In this document: one piece after another, positions 1 to 10,900 of the stretch | How positions within the stretch are numbered: position 1 is the first letter of the stretch | How the letters are laid out: the number at the start of each line of letters is the position of its first letter | Assembly: GCF_000330505.1 (NCBI RefSeq) | Contig: NW_004440084.1 | Coordinates: forward strand, 30,119 to 48,674 | Length of the DNA: 18,556 bases | From: Entamoeba invadens IP1 | Taxonomy: Eukaryota > Evosea > Mastigamoebida > Endamoebidae | Reading direction: 5' to 3' | The notes under the pieces: generated by a model | Told to the model about the DNA's origin: nothing | Database searches by the model: none | Seen by the model: the letters and a program-made list of their open reading frames with translations, nothing else | Translations under genes and position numbers: made by a program

Positions 1-97
1 AAACCGCAGAAAAGTCGCTTTGAAAATCTACGTGATTTGTCGTTTTTTCTTCAATTTCTAACACATATACACCATAGGCTAAAATTTTTATACCTTT
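1..97 (-). pseudogene. Coding-like open frame running off the left edge (possible gene end or relic)
   Basis: Read on the minus strand from position 97 towards position 1, one frame stays open for about 32 codons after a TGA at 98-100 and is still open at the window edge. It contains no ATG inside the window. The translation has a balanced composition, including a stretch reading ILAYGVYVLEIEEK, unlike the Lys/Asn/Ile/Phe-dominated translations of the surrounding AT-rich DNA. GC over the first 80 bases is about 35 percent by hand count, higher than most of the intergenic DNA. I recognise no family. It could be an internal exon, a decayed gene or chance. A TTTTAG at the head of the segment would suit an Entamoeba 3-prime splice site, but I found no upstream exon that joins in frame. 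Confidence 0.25.
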
Positions 98-246
98 TCA
101 AAGTTGCTATAAAAATGCAAACTTTGTCATGATAACGTAAAAGATATTTATAACTAAGAACGCGATTTTTTTTCGCAACAACACACAAAAGTACGACAAG
201 GAGTTAAACATAATTTGTGTTTGTTTCATCATCTTTTTTTCTTGAA

Positions 247-423
247 TTATAAAATCAATTGGGTGTAATTTGTGTAATAAATGCGTCGTCCATATTGATT
301 GCGACCAATAAAAAAACATCGCAACACCGTGTTTTTCACATCATCGTTCTGCGAGTCCACTGAAGGCAAAAGTACTTCCAAACAAAGCGATAATGCATTT
401 TTCTCAATGACAGTCAAATATTT
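247..423 (-). pseudogene. Short open frame without a start codon, possible gene relic
   Basis: On the minus strand a frame is open for 58 codons between a TAA at 424-426 and a TAA at 247-249, with no ATG. The translation includes the stretches KNALSLCLEVLLPSVDSQ and RCFFIGRNQYGRRIYY, which look protein-like in composition. The 120 bases 301-420 are about 39 percent GC by hand count, against roughly 20-25 percent in the neighbouring intergenic DNA. An overlapping 70-codon minus-strand ORF (107-319) in another frame begins with ATG but is rich in Phe, Ile and Lys and is less convincing. I assign no function. A remnant of a decayed gene or mobile element is the simplest reading, and chance is possible. 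Confidence 0.25.
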
Positions 424-1018
424 TTAGTCAGCTTATTATTATTAGTTTGATTTTTAGTTTAAAAACTAATAGATACTATTTTAATTATTTAACAAATAAA
501 AAAATTCAACAAAGTACATGTTCTGAATACTCAACAACACAAACAAATTCTATTTACTATGGGTGGAAAACTGATTTGTAACTCAAGTTTATCTGGTTCT
601 AAAAGTTGATATTTTCAGTAAATAATATCAACATAAACTGCAATGTAATCGACTGATTTTTAAACACATCGAGTTTAAAAAGTAGTGTTTACGAATTTCT
701 TCAATGATTTCGAGAAATAAAACAGAACAACAAATGTATAATAAGACGTAGTGAATTAACAACAAATCATTTAATATAAAACTTGCTTATTTTTATTTTT
801 TTATTTCTCAGAACTTATTAAGTTATTTAATTATTTTGATAATTTAATAATATAGTTTATTTTACTATATTTAAAATATGAAAATATAAGTAGTCAATTC
901 CCGAAAAAATAAATGAATATTGTAATACACTTTTAACAAGAAGTGTTTTTTCAAGTGTTAATACAAATTGTAAACAAGAATATTTATTTTTAGTATACAT
1001 TTAAACATGTTTGTCTTA
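424..1018. other. AT-rich intergenic DNA, no gene seen
   Basis: All frames on both strands are interrupted by frequent stops and the base composition falls to the AT-rich level of the rest of the intergenic DNA. I see no tRNA-like cloverleaf sequence, no long repeat and no convincing promoter. The right boundary is set by the start of the inverted-repeat element at 1019. Confidence 0.6.
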
Positions 1019-1035
1019 AGAGTGTTAACGTGATA
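1019..1035 (+). repeat. Left terminal inverted repeat of the candidate transposon
   Basis: A 17-bp sequence, AGAGTGTTAACGTGATA, whose exact reverse complement lies at 2456-2472. The match extends to 18 bp if the flanking A at 1018 and T at 2473 are counted. It contains the GTTAAC palindrome and is about 40 percent GC, so it stands out from the local composition. Confidence 0.65.
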
Positions 1036-1211
1036 CGACGTATTCACACAGAAATGGTGAATCCCTGTGGATTAAATTATTTTGTGTGGATAGCCTTCTA
1101 TTTTTTTGTCGAAAAAATTCAAATATCCGTTTTAAACCATATGTTATGATTTTTAAAATTAATAATTGTTATTTATGATCATTTATGGGACAAAAATGAT
1201 ACACAAACATG

Positions 1212-1232
1212 AATACTCCCATAAGGAGTATT
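1212..1232. repeat. 8-bp stem hairpin inside the element
   Basis: AATACTCC at 1212-1219 pairs perfectly with GGAGTATT at 1225-1232 across a 5-base loop. It lies inside the left part of the inverted-repeat element. The G/C content of the stem is unusual for the surroundings. No function is evident. Confidence 0.4.
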
Positions 1233-2455
1233 TCCAATATTTGCAATAATTTCATAGTAAAAAAACGCTATTTTCAGCCTTTTTTTGGAGTGGTAAAATA
1301 AGAATAGATCAAAATGAACAAATAAAATAACTAACAAAATTTACGTGTATTATCCCGTTTATTTGATATATGTAACACTATTTTTTTCGTTTTTTTAATT
1401 GAAAAAATATTTTAAAAGTGATTTATGGGATTTAAATTTGGGAAAATTCCCGTTTTTTGCATTTAAAAATATTTATTTAAATATCAATTAACAATTATAT
1501 TATTTTTTCGTCAATCGTGGCTCAAAAATGCATTAATTATCACTTTTTACTAATAGTATTGTAATTTATATAAACACTCCATTGGTTTATTATTTTAATA
1601 ATAATATTTGGGAATTGAAATATGTTAAATAATGACTTTTAGTTGGCGCAAATTATACGTATAAAGAAGGGTTTTACATCCTAAATAATGTTCTGGTTTT
1701 GTTGAAAATGTTAAAGACAAGGTTTTATGTCTAAACTAAACTATTAATTAATAACAATAAATTATATCAAAATAGTACATTATTAATCAACATAAAAATG
1801 ACAGAATAATCACAATACAAATTCTATTAACATAGTTGAATAAAATGTAATTTTTACTATAAAAACGTTAAAAAGTTAAATGGCAAATTACCACATTGTA
1901 ACAATAAGTTATTTTTTATGTTATTAAATAATCATAACAATACATATTAATTAAAATAAAAACATACAGCAAATACCAACAAAAACCATCAAAAAATACA
2001 AGTCATGTTACTTATTTTGAACAACATGTAATAATAAAGATTGTCTATCTATATTTACCATCCACACCTTTTCAACCTATCCACAGTTAACTATGCGTTA
2101 GTATTTTATGACAAATTATATATTATTTTATAAATTATTCAATTTCAATAATTTTATTGATTACATATAGTTTATACAATTAGTTAAATAAACTAAAGTT
2201 AATTAATAAAAAACTTTAGTCTTAAAATTTTTAACAAAATTGTTTTTTTTCGCGGCAAATTCATTTAAATGGTAAAAGTAAAAGATGACTTTGACTAAAA
2301 ATAAAAACTGTTTTTTCTGTTTTAACTTTCAAAAAAATCAGGTTTTTACGAATTCGGTCCAAAAAACCTATTTTTTTGTAAACTCTTAGGCAAATTTTAT
2401 ATCAATTACAACATAAATGTGTAAGATTTCCAAAGCCATCCACAAAAAAGTGGTC

Positions 2456-2472
2456 TATCACGTTAACACTCT
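2456..2472 (-). repeat. Right terminal inverted repeat of the candidate transposon
   Basis: Exact reverse complement of 1019-1035. Beyond the perfect core the two ends diverge, but a second similar block follows inward on each side: TTTTGTGTGGATAGCCTT on the left and, read from the right end, TTTTTTGTGGATGGCTTT. This makes a chance match less likely. Confidence 0.65.
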
Positions 2473-2760
2473 TTAAGAGTTTTATCGAATAATTTATTTA
2501 ACAAACAATCTCATTCAAAATTAAAATTAAGACAAATAATTTTAATTTTGAATAGTAATAATAATTAAAAAATTGTTAACAAAGTTATATAATATTAAAT
2601 GTAAACTGTGGTTCAAAAGTCGGTATCGCCGTATTTTTAAAACTCCCTAAAGTTCTTTTTTATTTTTTATTTTTTTTAAAAACAAAAAAAACAAAATATT
2701 AAATTTACAGACTTAATTTTGAAAAAAATAGCAATTTTGTTCAATTATTTTTGTACAATA

Positions 2761-2870
2761 TCGGGAATTTATCGGAATATTAGCCAACCATTTCCAAAAA
2801 ACAAGATCCCATTATTTGATTTGACCTCAACTCGATACTTTTCAACACAGAATCGACAATGTTGGCAAAA
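2761..2870. pseudogene. Coding-like composition island, possible gene relic
   Basis: About 35 percent GC by hand count in otherwise far more AT-rich DNA. The plus-strand frame 2680-2928 is open but has no ATG before its last codons. On the minus strand a 34-codon frame starting with ATG crosses the island, and a second frame carries a CQHCRFC cluster. No single frame is long enough to support a gene and I recognise no family. It may be an eroded coding fragment whose strand cannot be decided. Confidence 0.2.
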
Positions 2871-3395
2871 TTATTTAACAATAAACACATTTGTAAATTT
2901 AGATAATGTTGTTTATGTCATTATGTAACTAAATATTAGTTTAGTTAATTTTATTTTAAATTAAGTTAATCATGTTTTTTTCTTCTTTGGAAAAAAAAGA
3001 TGATAATATAAAGAGTTCTTCAAAAGACCAAAACATAAATCAAAGCATATATATTCAAAAATGAATTATTGTCGTTACAACACCACCAGTATATTAATAT
3101 TATGCAATACTTTCGCGCGTGTTATATATTTTATTAATTATAAATAAAAACTTGACTTTAAAAAATTTTGGCATTTATTTCATCAATTTTATATAATAAA
3201 ATGCACTTTTGGGATCATTCACTTGTTTTTTTTGAAACTAAAATCCCTTTATTTTAACACGCTCAAAACAGAAACGTAATAATAATAAGTTTTTATTTTT
3301 TTTACCTAAACCCTTTTTTTGCCTTCATACACAAAACAAATTTTTGAAATTTTTTATTTTTTTATAAACTCAAATTTGAATTGTATATTTTATAG

Positions 3396-3431
3396 TCACA
3401 CAAATAAACATGAATGAGTTTATTTGTGTGA
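3396..3431. repeat. Perfect 14-bp stem hairpin
   Basis: TCACACAAATAAAC at 3396-3409 is the exact reverse complement of 3418-3431, with an 8-base loop (ATGAATGA). It lies in non-coding DNA about 1.5 kb upstream of the receptor kinase. It could be a structured RNA element, a protein-binding palindrome, or the fused ends of an eroded transposable element. Nothing nearby decides between these. Confidence 0.6.
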
Positions 3432-4912
3432 AACAAGAGCAAAGCATTAGAAAGAAAAATGGGGTCTAATGATGGTTTGATATTTTTGGTTGTTTTTTAT
3501 ATAAAAAGTATATTGTCATTTGATTATGACGATATTGGTGTTTATATTGTCGTTATATTTATTAATGTGACTATTTGACATTGTTTGTTATGAAGTGGAT
3601 TGATGATGTTGCGTATATTATTAAACGTTGTAACACAATAAAGCGATATGAAATTTCGTCCAAAAAGATTATTTTTGATAAATCTTAGGTAATTGAGTTC
3701 TCATTTGTTAATTATTTTAAGTAAAATAAAACTGACTATTGGCCAGTTTGGGTTTGAAAAAGGTTTTTGAATAAAAAAATAATAAAAAATGATTTGGACA
3801 ATTTCCTTTTTACTTATTTTTCTTCTTAAAAAAAGTTTTGGGTTGTGAAAGTGTTAAAATAAATATGAATTTTTAATGCTTAAAAATTTTTTAAGTAAAT
3901 AATGTTTTTTAACGACTTTTTTAATTTTTTACTTAAATAAATAATCGAAATTTATTACAAAAAACTCATTCTCAAAATTAATAAAAAAATAAACTCAAAA
4001 ATTTGAAACACCACAGTACAGTCTTTTTAAAACCAGTTCCCTATTTAATAGTTATAACAATTATTTATTTTTAAAATAAACACAGTTTTTATAACAAATT
4101 TGTCTTTTAAATTTTAAATAAGTGTCCATTTATTATTTCATAAAAAATGAATTAAGTTTAATAATCAAATAAATAAAACAATTTAAAGTTTATATAACAA
4201 CACACTTTATAATTAACATTTTATTTATAAAATCATTCAAATCATTCTCAAAAAAATTGTTTTTTAGTTTATATGTGATTATAATTGGTATGCATGTTTT
4301 TTTTTCGAATATCAACTTTTCAGTTTATCATTAATTAATGAATTTATTTTAATACATAATTTTTTGACAGTTTTTTGTTTATTGTTTTTGCAAAATAAAT
4401 TCTTTTGATAAAAAAATAAAAGAATGGCTAGATATATTATTTAATTATTTAACTAATTAATATGATATCAATAGTTGTAGGGTTTAAAATTCTCAACAAT
4501 TTTATTTATTATTGTTTACATACAAATAACAATTAACATTTTTGTTTTATAAAATAGCATTTAATTAAAATTATTTAATCTTCATATGTATAATTTTTAG
4601 TTTTATTTGTTTTTGTATCAATATGACATAAATATTTACTATTAAATCGGGTTTTGTTTATTTTTAATATTTAAATTGAATTCCATTTATTTACATAACT
4701 ACCCTTATTTTTTTGTTTTACGAATTTTTATAGTTTTAACACGTCTTCAAATGTCGTTTTTTATTTTTTTCTATTTATTTTTAATTGCTCTAAACACCAA
4801 AAACATTTCTTACAAGAAATCAAAGATAAAGCACTTCTTTTATTATTATATTTTAAATATGATTAAATTTAACACAATTTAAATTGTTACACCCAACTGA
4901 TAAATACAAAAT

Positions 4913-7900
4913 ATGCTCTTTTTATTGAGCTTGGTTTATCTGAGTTCTGCTTTGAGACAGTGCTACATAGAAGATCTTTTTTATGGTAGTTGTATTAAAT
5001 ATTACGACAGAGAAAATTCGACTGATTGTGACCCCAATTTGGTCATTACAATTGGTACGAATATATGCGACTATGGTTTCACCAACCACGACATTTTCAC
5101 GTCAGTTACAATGGTAAAAGCCGTTTCAATAGGTCAGATGGCTTTTAGTGGATGCGCCAAATTAACTTCCGCGACATTTGGACCTTCACTCAATTCTTTA
5201 GGAATGAAAGCTTTTTTTGGGACAAAACTGACTTCCTTCGACCTTCTAAATGTTGTTAAAATTTCGAATTCTGTTTTTGAGTCTGTGGCGACTTTATCAA
5301 GTGTTACTGGAGGACGTCAACTTGAATATGTTGGTGACAGGGCTTTCTTTTTTTGTCCCATTAACGCGATATGTTTAGATGAGAACGCCATCAGTTATTG
5401 TCCCAAGTTGACTTATATAGGAGACGAAGCCTTTTACCAAACTGGATTGAGGACTTTCAAATTGTCTCCACTTCACAATTTAGTATTGGGGACATCAATC
5501 TTTGAATCCACACAATATTTGACCACTTTTGATATGAGTGGGCAGACCATAATAGCAGATAAGATGTTTCAGTCAAGTAGTATCACAAAGCTTATCGGCT
5601 CTGAAAATGTGAATTTCATTGAAAGCGAATCTTTTTTGAACGCAATGGTGTTGACTCAACTGTCTGTGGGAGAACTCCTTTCACTTAAAGATGGCTTGGA
5701 ATCCATCACAACGATATTTTATCATGGACTCCATGAACCAATAGTACAAAGTGGCGTTTCCGTCTCGACAGACAAGAACGTTTTTGTGGGCGACAATTAC
5801 ACAGCCTCGAAATTTCTTGGGATGCAACCAACAACAGTTTCGTGTACAAGAAATCAATACTTTGACATTAATACAAAGACATGTATGAATTGTCAAACCG
5901 GGTATTACAGTTATGATGGGGTGAATAGCGAATGTTTAATAAAAGTTTCTAATTGTAGTGCTTTTTCTGGATGTGCAGAGAATGAATGTACCGATTATCA
6001 GTGTTTAAAATGTGCCACTGGCAACTACTTTTCTGTTGAATCTCGGAGTTGTGTAACTACCTGTGATGAAGTCAATGGGTACTTACTCTTACAAGACGGT
6101 ATTTCGTGTGTCAAATGTTCTGAAAATTGCAATACGTGTTCTGAATCATTACAAGATTTTCCATCAATAAAATATCCATGCTTAACATGTCAAGATGGGT
6201 ACTTAAAAACGAGTAAAGGGTCTTGTGTATCAGAATGTCCCACATCATCAAACCAAGGTTATATGAATGGAACCACGTGTTATTTATGTAACGAAACATA
6301 CAATGGTTGTCAAACATGTGATTTCACGGGTACTTGTACAAGTTGTGAACCGAACTGGATTGATACAGATAAGTGTGTTGAAGGGTGTGGAAGTGGGTAT
6401 AGAGCATTAGATACATTGAAATGTGTGGCTTCATGTGATTCGACCAAATATTATATTGATGAAGAAAAGCACATTTGTTTTTTAAAACCAGTAAATTGTT
6501 TGGAATATGAAAACAATATATATAGAGGAATCACTATAAACTGTAAAAAATGCAACACGCCATATTACCTCACTTCAGATACCAAAGCATGTGTTATTGA
6601 ATGTGACTCGTCTCAGTATATCATAACAGAAACAAGTGAAAATACCTTTGCCCAGTGTAATATATGCACTGATGGAAACTGCTCAACGTGTACTGAAACA
6701 AACAAAGAAGTATGTACACAATGTAATACTGGGTATTATCTCCAAGACTTATCTGGAATTTTTTCGTGTGTAAATACATGTGACCCCGATAGGTACACTT
6801 CAAAAATCACAAGTGGAGTGCCTATATGTACTGATTGTATTGTAGAAAATTGTGCAAATTGTACAATACAAACATGCTATGAATGTGATGTTGGGTATTA
6901 TTTATTGAATAATGTTTGTAATTCATGTGCTTCACTCTTTCCAAATTGTCAAATTTGTAGTTCAAATTCGTGTAGTCAGTGTTCGGAGGGGTTTAATTTT
7001 GATTATATTTCAAACACATGTAAACATTCATGCAACGATCTTTCATGTGATAGTTGTCCAGATGATGCTGCTATATGTGAAAAGTGTTTGGATCGTTACG
7101 GATTTGTGAATGGAGTTTGTGAGTATTGTGGAATTGATTGTTTAGAATGCAATGAAAACAAATGTTCAAATTGTAGTAATCGTTGTTACTTGGATTTAGT
7201 AACGTCAACATGCATTTCTTGTGTCGCTTATTGCAACAAATGTACCAACACTACGTGGTGTGATGAATGTTATTCGGATCAATATAATACGTATATTTAT
7301 AATCCATATGAAAACAAATGTGTTGTGTGTGGGTCGGGGTATTTCATGGAAGACTCTTTTTGTTTCAATTGTGTACCAAATTGCATCACTTGTACTACAA
7401 CAACAAAATGTCAAAAATGCGCGTCTGGGTATTATTTATCCAACATCACTCAGACTTGTATTGCGTGTTCAGTGAATTTGTGCTCCACGTGTATAAATGA
7501 TGTGTGTGACACATGTGAACCAGGCTATTATTTATTAAACAATTTGTGTGATCGTTGTAATATCAGATTTGTTGATTGTGAAAATTGTACTAAGGATCAG
7601 TGTATAAATTGTTCATATGGGTACGGATTAAATGTAAGATCAGGTCTTTGTAAGCCATGTTATCAGATGTTTGACAAGTGCTTAAATTGTTTTAGCAATG
7701 GGAGTTATTGTTATTCGTGTGTCGAAGGTTATGAACCTTCAGAAGATGGTCAAAGTTGTGTAAAATGTCCTAAAAATTGCTTAAGATGTGAAAGAGGAAT
7801 TTGTACTGAGTGTGACACACAAAATTCAGAACTGCAAACTGATGGAACCTGCAAAATGACATGCAGTGAAGAAAATTGTGCATATTGTTATAATTCGAAA

Positions 7901-10900
7901 TGTACGCGTTGTAATGAAGGATTTCAACTTGAAACACAATCTGTATGTACTCCTTGTTCTTCAATTAATGAAAATTGCACAATGTGTATGGACAATGAGT
8001 GTCGTTTATGTAAAGAAGGGCAATACCTTAGTGGTACAAATTGTCTTGAATGTCCATCTAATTGTAAAACATGTAGTGATTCACAAACGTGTACAACGTG
8101 TCCCATTGGGTCTTCGATAATTAATGGAACATGTGGAACATGTGAAGGTGCTGGTAAATACATTGATAATGACAACGCGTGTCAAAATTGCAAAACAAAC
8201 TGCTTAGAATGCACTTCAGAAGAAAACTGCCATTCATGTGACAGTGCTTATATTTTGACTGCATCTCATAGTGATTGTATAACATGTAACACAGAAAACT
8301 GTGCAACTTGTGTTGATAAAAAATGTGTTCAATGTAACAGTGAATATTATTTAAATGGGGACCAATGTACTTTATGTCTCACTAAATATCCACACTGTAA
8401 AACGTGCAATTCAAGCACTTGTTTATCGTGTTCGTCCTCATTTGTATATGACTATGAACTTTCTACATGTCATGAATGTGGCGAGATAAACAAAAATTGT
8501 TCAAATTGTATAGATGGCATATGTGTGAATTGTACCAGTGGTTTCCATTTGACTAATAATTATTGTTCTGCGTGTTCTGCGTTTGGTAAGTGTGCCAAAT
8601 GCAACGAAGCTTTTTGTGAATTTTGTCAAACAGGGTACAAACTTATTCAAGGAAATTGTGTTGACCGTTGTAATGATGAATTTTGTATAACATGTGAAGA
8701 AGACGTTTCCAAATGTGAGCAATGCAAAGACGGTTATTACCTTCAGAACAACAATTGCAGTTCATGTCCACTCAAATGCAACAAATGCACAACCAGCGAT
8801 TCATGCGAAGAGTGTGAAATCGGTCATTTCTATTCTGCTGCACTCAAATCGTGTGTTTTATGTAGTGATTTATATTATTTATGTGAAACATGTGACGACA
8901 CCAAATGCACCAAATGTCAAGATGAATATATACTCAACTCGAGTGCTTCATGTGTTGAATGTAGTACTTTCTATCCATATTGTAATAATTGTACTAATAA
9001 TAAGTGTGCACTTTGTGAATCGGGATATGGTCTTTTCAATAATAAATGTAACAGCTGTTCGTACATAGAGAATTGTATTGATTGCAATGCAATAGGTTGT
9101 ACATTGTGTGCAGAAAGTTACAAATTAGAAAACGAACTTTGTATTTTAAATTGTACTGATGAAAATTGTGTTACGTGTAATACGACTGACATCTGCACAT
9201 CATGTAAAGAAGGATTTTCCGTTGTGAATAATTTGTGCTTTAATTGTTCAGAGCACACCAGTGGCTGTTTGACTTGTAATGAGACAAACTGTTTATCATG
9301 TATTGAAGGAACCTTTTTAACTGAATCAGAAATATGTGCGAATTGTATAACAAATTGTTCTATATGTCATAATACAAATGAATGTGATAAATGCCGTATG
9401 AATTTATTATATCATCCCGACATCAAAGAATGTGGTGTATGTCCTTCCGATGGGTACACCGCAGTTGGAGAAACGTGTTACAAATGCCCAAGTAATTGTT
9501 CTGTGTGTTCAGAAGGAATGTGTGAAGAGTGTATGCCTGGATACACACTATTAGATAGTGGTTGTGAATTGTGTTCGAATGTATACACTGGATGCTTAGA
9601 ATGTGTCAACAACAACTGTTTAGCATGTGCTGAAAAGAATTACTACGATTCGACAACACGAGAATGTGTATCATGTTCTTTATTCTCAGAACAATGCGAT
9701 GAGTGTGATGAAGATAATTGTACCAAATGCCAAGATGGATATGGAGTTAATGAAAGAGGTTGTATACAATGTGAAAGTAATTGTGTTCAATGTGATAATG
9801 GCGAGTGTCAAATATGCAATGGGACATACACTCCATATGAAAGTTCGTGTTATGATTGCTCTAAATTTGAATTATGTGAACAGTGTAACAGCACAAACTG
9901 TATAATGTGTGTTAATGGAGAAAGTCCAGTTGACTCAAAGTGTTATAATTGCTCAGGATATACAAATTGTGCCAATTGTGATGCAACAAAGTGCATTTCT
10001 TGTCAACAAAATTATTATTTAGAAAACGATAATTGCAAACTGTGTTCGACTAAATATGAAGGATGTTCACTTTGTGACTTAAATACATGTAAAGAGTGTG
10101 CAGAAGGATATTTCATGACTGAAACTGGCATATGTAGTCATTGTGTAACCAATTGTGCGAAATGTACAAACACAACAAATTGTGAGACTTGTGCAGAAGG
10201 GTTTATGGTTATTGGAAATGCATGTGGAACGTGTGCATCTTATGGTGAATGTTCTCAATGTAATTCCGAGCAATGTGTAATATGTAAAAGTGGATATTTC
10301 AATAACAACGGATATTGCTACAGATGTGTCGAAAACTGTTTAGACTGTATTAATAACAACACATGCACAAAATGTTCTGCAGATTTGAAGTTCAAAGAAG
10401 ACGAGAAGAATTGCACTGAATGTCCTACAAACACAAATTACTTTGTTGATGAGAAGAACACGTGTAAAAAGTGCAAATCTGAGTGTACAAAATGTACAAC
10501 ACTTGATAAATGCAGTGAGTGCATTACTGGGTACTTCGTTGACTCAACAAATCACTGCATTGATTGTGTAACTAAAGGTTGTTTAACTTGTGATGCGACA
10601 AAATGTTTAAGTTGTGCATTAGGAGAAGTTGTTGACTCACTTGGAAAGTGCTCAATTTGTTCCGTTGCGACTAACAATGCAAATTGTGTTAAATGTCACA
10701 ACGAAGGAAGTTCGGTTGTATGTGATGCGTGCAAAGATGGCTTTTTCATGGATGATACAAAGACGAAATGTATAACATGTGACCGATGTGGAGATTTGGG
10801 GTGTCAAATAGCAACACAGAAATGCTACAATTGTGAGAACTCAACCGACATTTTAATTAACGGAATTTGCAAAGAAATGGGTACTTGTAAGACTCGAGGA

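Larger units (their letters stand above)
1019..2472. mobile_element. Candidate non-autonomous DNA transposon with terminal inverted repeats
   Basis: Positions 1019-1035 and 2456-2472 are perfect inverted copies of a 17-bp sequence, AGAGTGTTAACGTGATA, enclosing 1,420 bp. Both ends are flanked by TTA (1016-1018 and 2473-2475), which would be a 3-bp target duplication. The direct repeat can also be read as TTAA or as TTAAGAG, so the exact boundary is uncertain. Just inside the ends, TGTGGAT occurs twice at the left (1066-1072, 1085-1091) and its reverse complement occurs three times towards the right (2060-2066, 2079-2085, 2438-2444), as expected for subterminal transposase-binding motifs. No frame longer than about 60 codons lies inside, so the element encodes no transposase and would depend on one elsewhere. 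A TTA duplication is reminiscent of PIF/Harbinger-like elements and TTAA of piggyBac, but the ends alone do not assign a superfamily. Confidence 0.55.
2473..4912. other. Long AT-rich intergenic region upstream of the receptor kinase
   Basis: No convincing gene is present. Candidate frames at 2719-2928 and 4676-4882 lack a usable ATG and mostly encode Ile/Phe/Asn/Lys/Tyr-rich peptides. The noteworthy contents are a coding-like composition island at about 2761-2870, a pair of inverted GCGTGTTA sequences (3117-3124 and 3255-3262) and a perfect 14-bp hairpin at 3396-3431. The final 100 bases should hold the receptor kinase promoter. There is a TTTAAAT stretch around 4853-4859 and a palindrome ATTTCTT-AC-AAGAAAT at 4805-4820, but neither clearly matches the published Entamoeba TATA, GAAC or initiator consensus sequences. 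Confidence 0.55.

Noticed and set aside
107..319. 70-codon minus-strand ORF with an ATG
   Set aside because: The peptide is rich in Phe, Ile, Lys and Met, overlaps a more protein-like frame at 247-423 and matches no family I recognise.
1019..2472. Polinton/Maverick interpretation of the AG...CT ends
   Set aside because: Polintons are many kilobases long, encode polymerase and integrase, and make 6-bp target duplications. This element is 1.45 kb with no coding capacity, and no 6-bp duplication fits outside the AG...CT ends.
2719..2928. 69-codon plus-strand open frame as a gene
   Set aside because: It begins at TTG rather than ATG and has no in-frame ATG until its end. I keep only the composition island as a possible relic.
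4805..4820. ATTTCTT-AC-AAGAAAT palindrome as a heat-shock element
   Set aside because: The spacing between TTC and GAA is 6 bases instead of the 2 required by the consensus. It is noted only as a palindrome in the upstream region.
4676..4882. 68-codon open frame just upstream of the receptor gene
   Set aside because: It has no ATG at its start, is dominated by Phe, Ile, Asn, Lys and Tyr as expected from AT-rich DNA, and is separated from the receptor start by in-frame stops.
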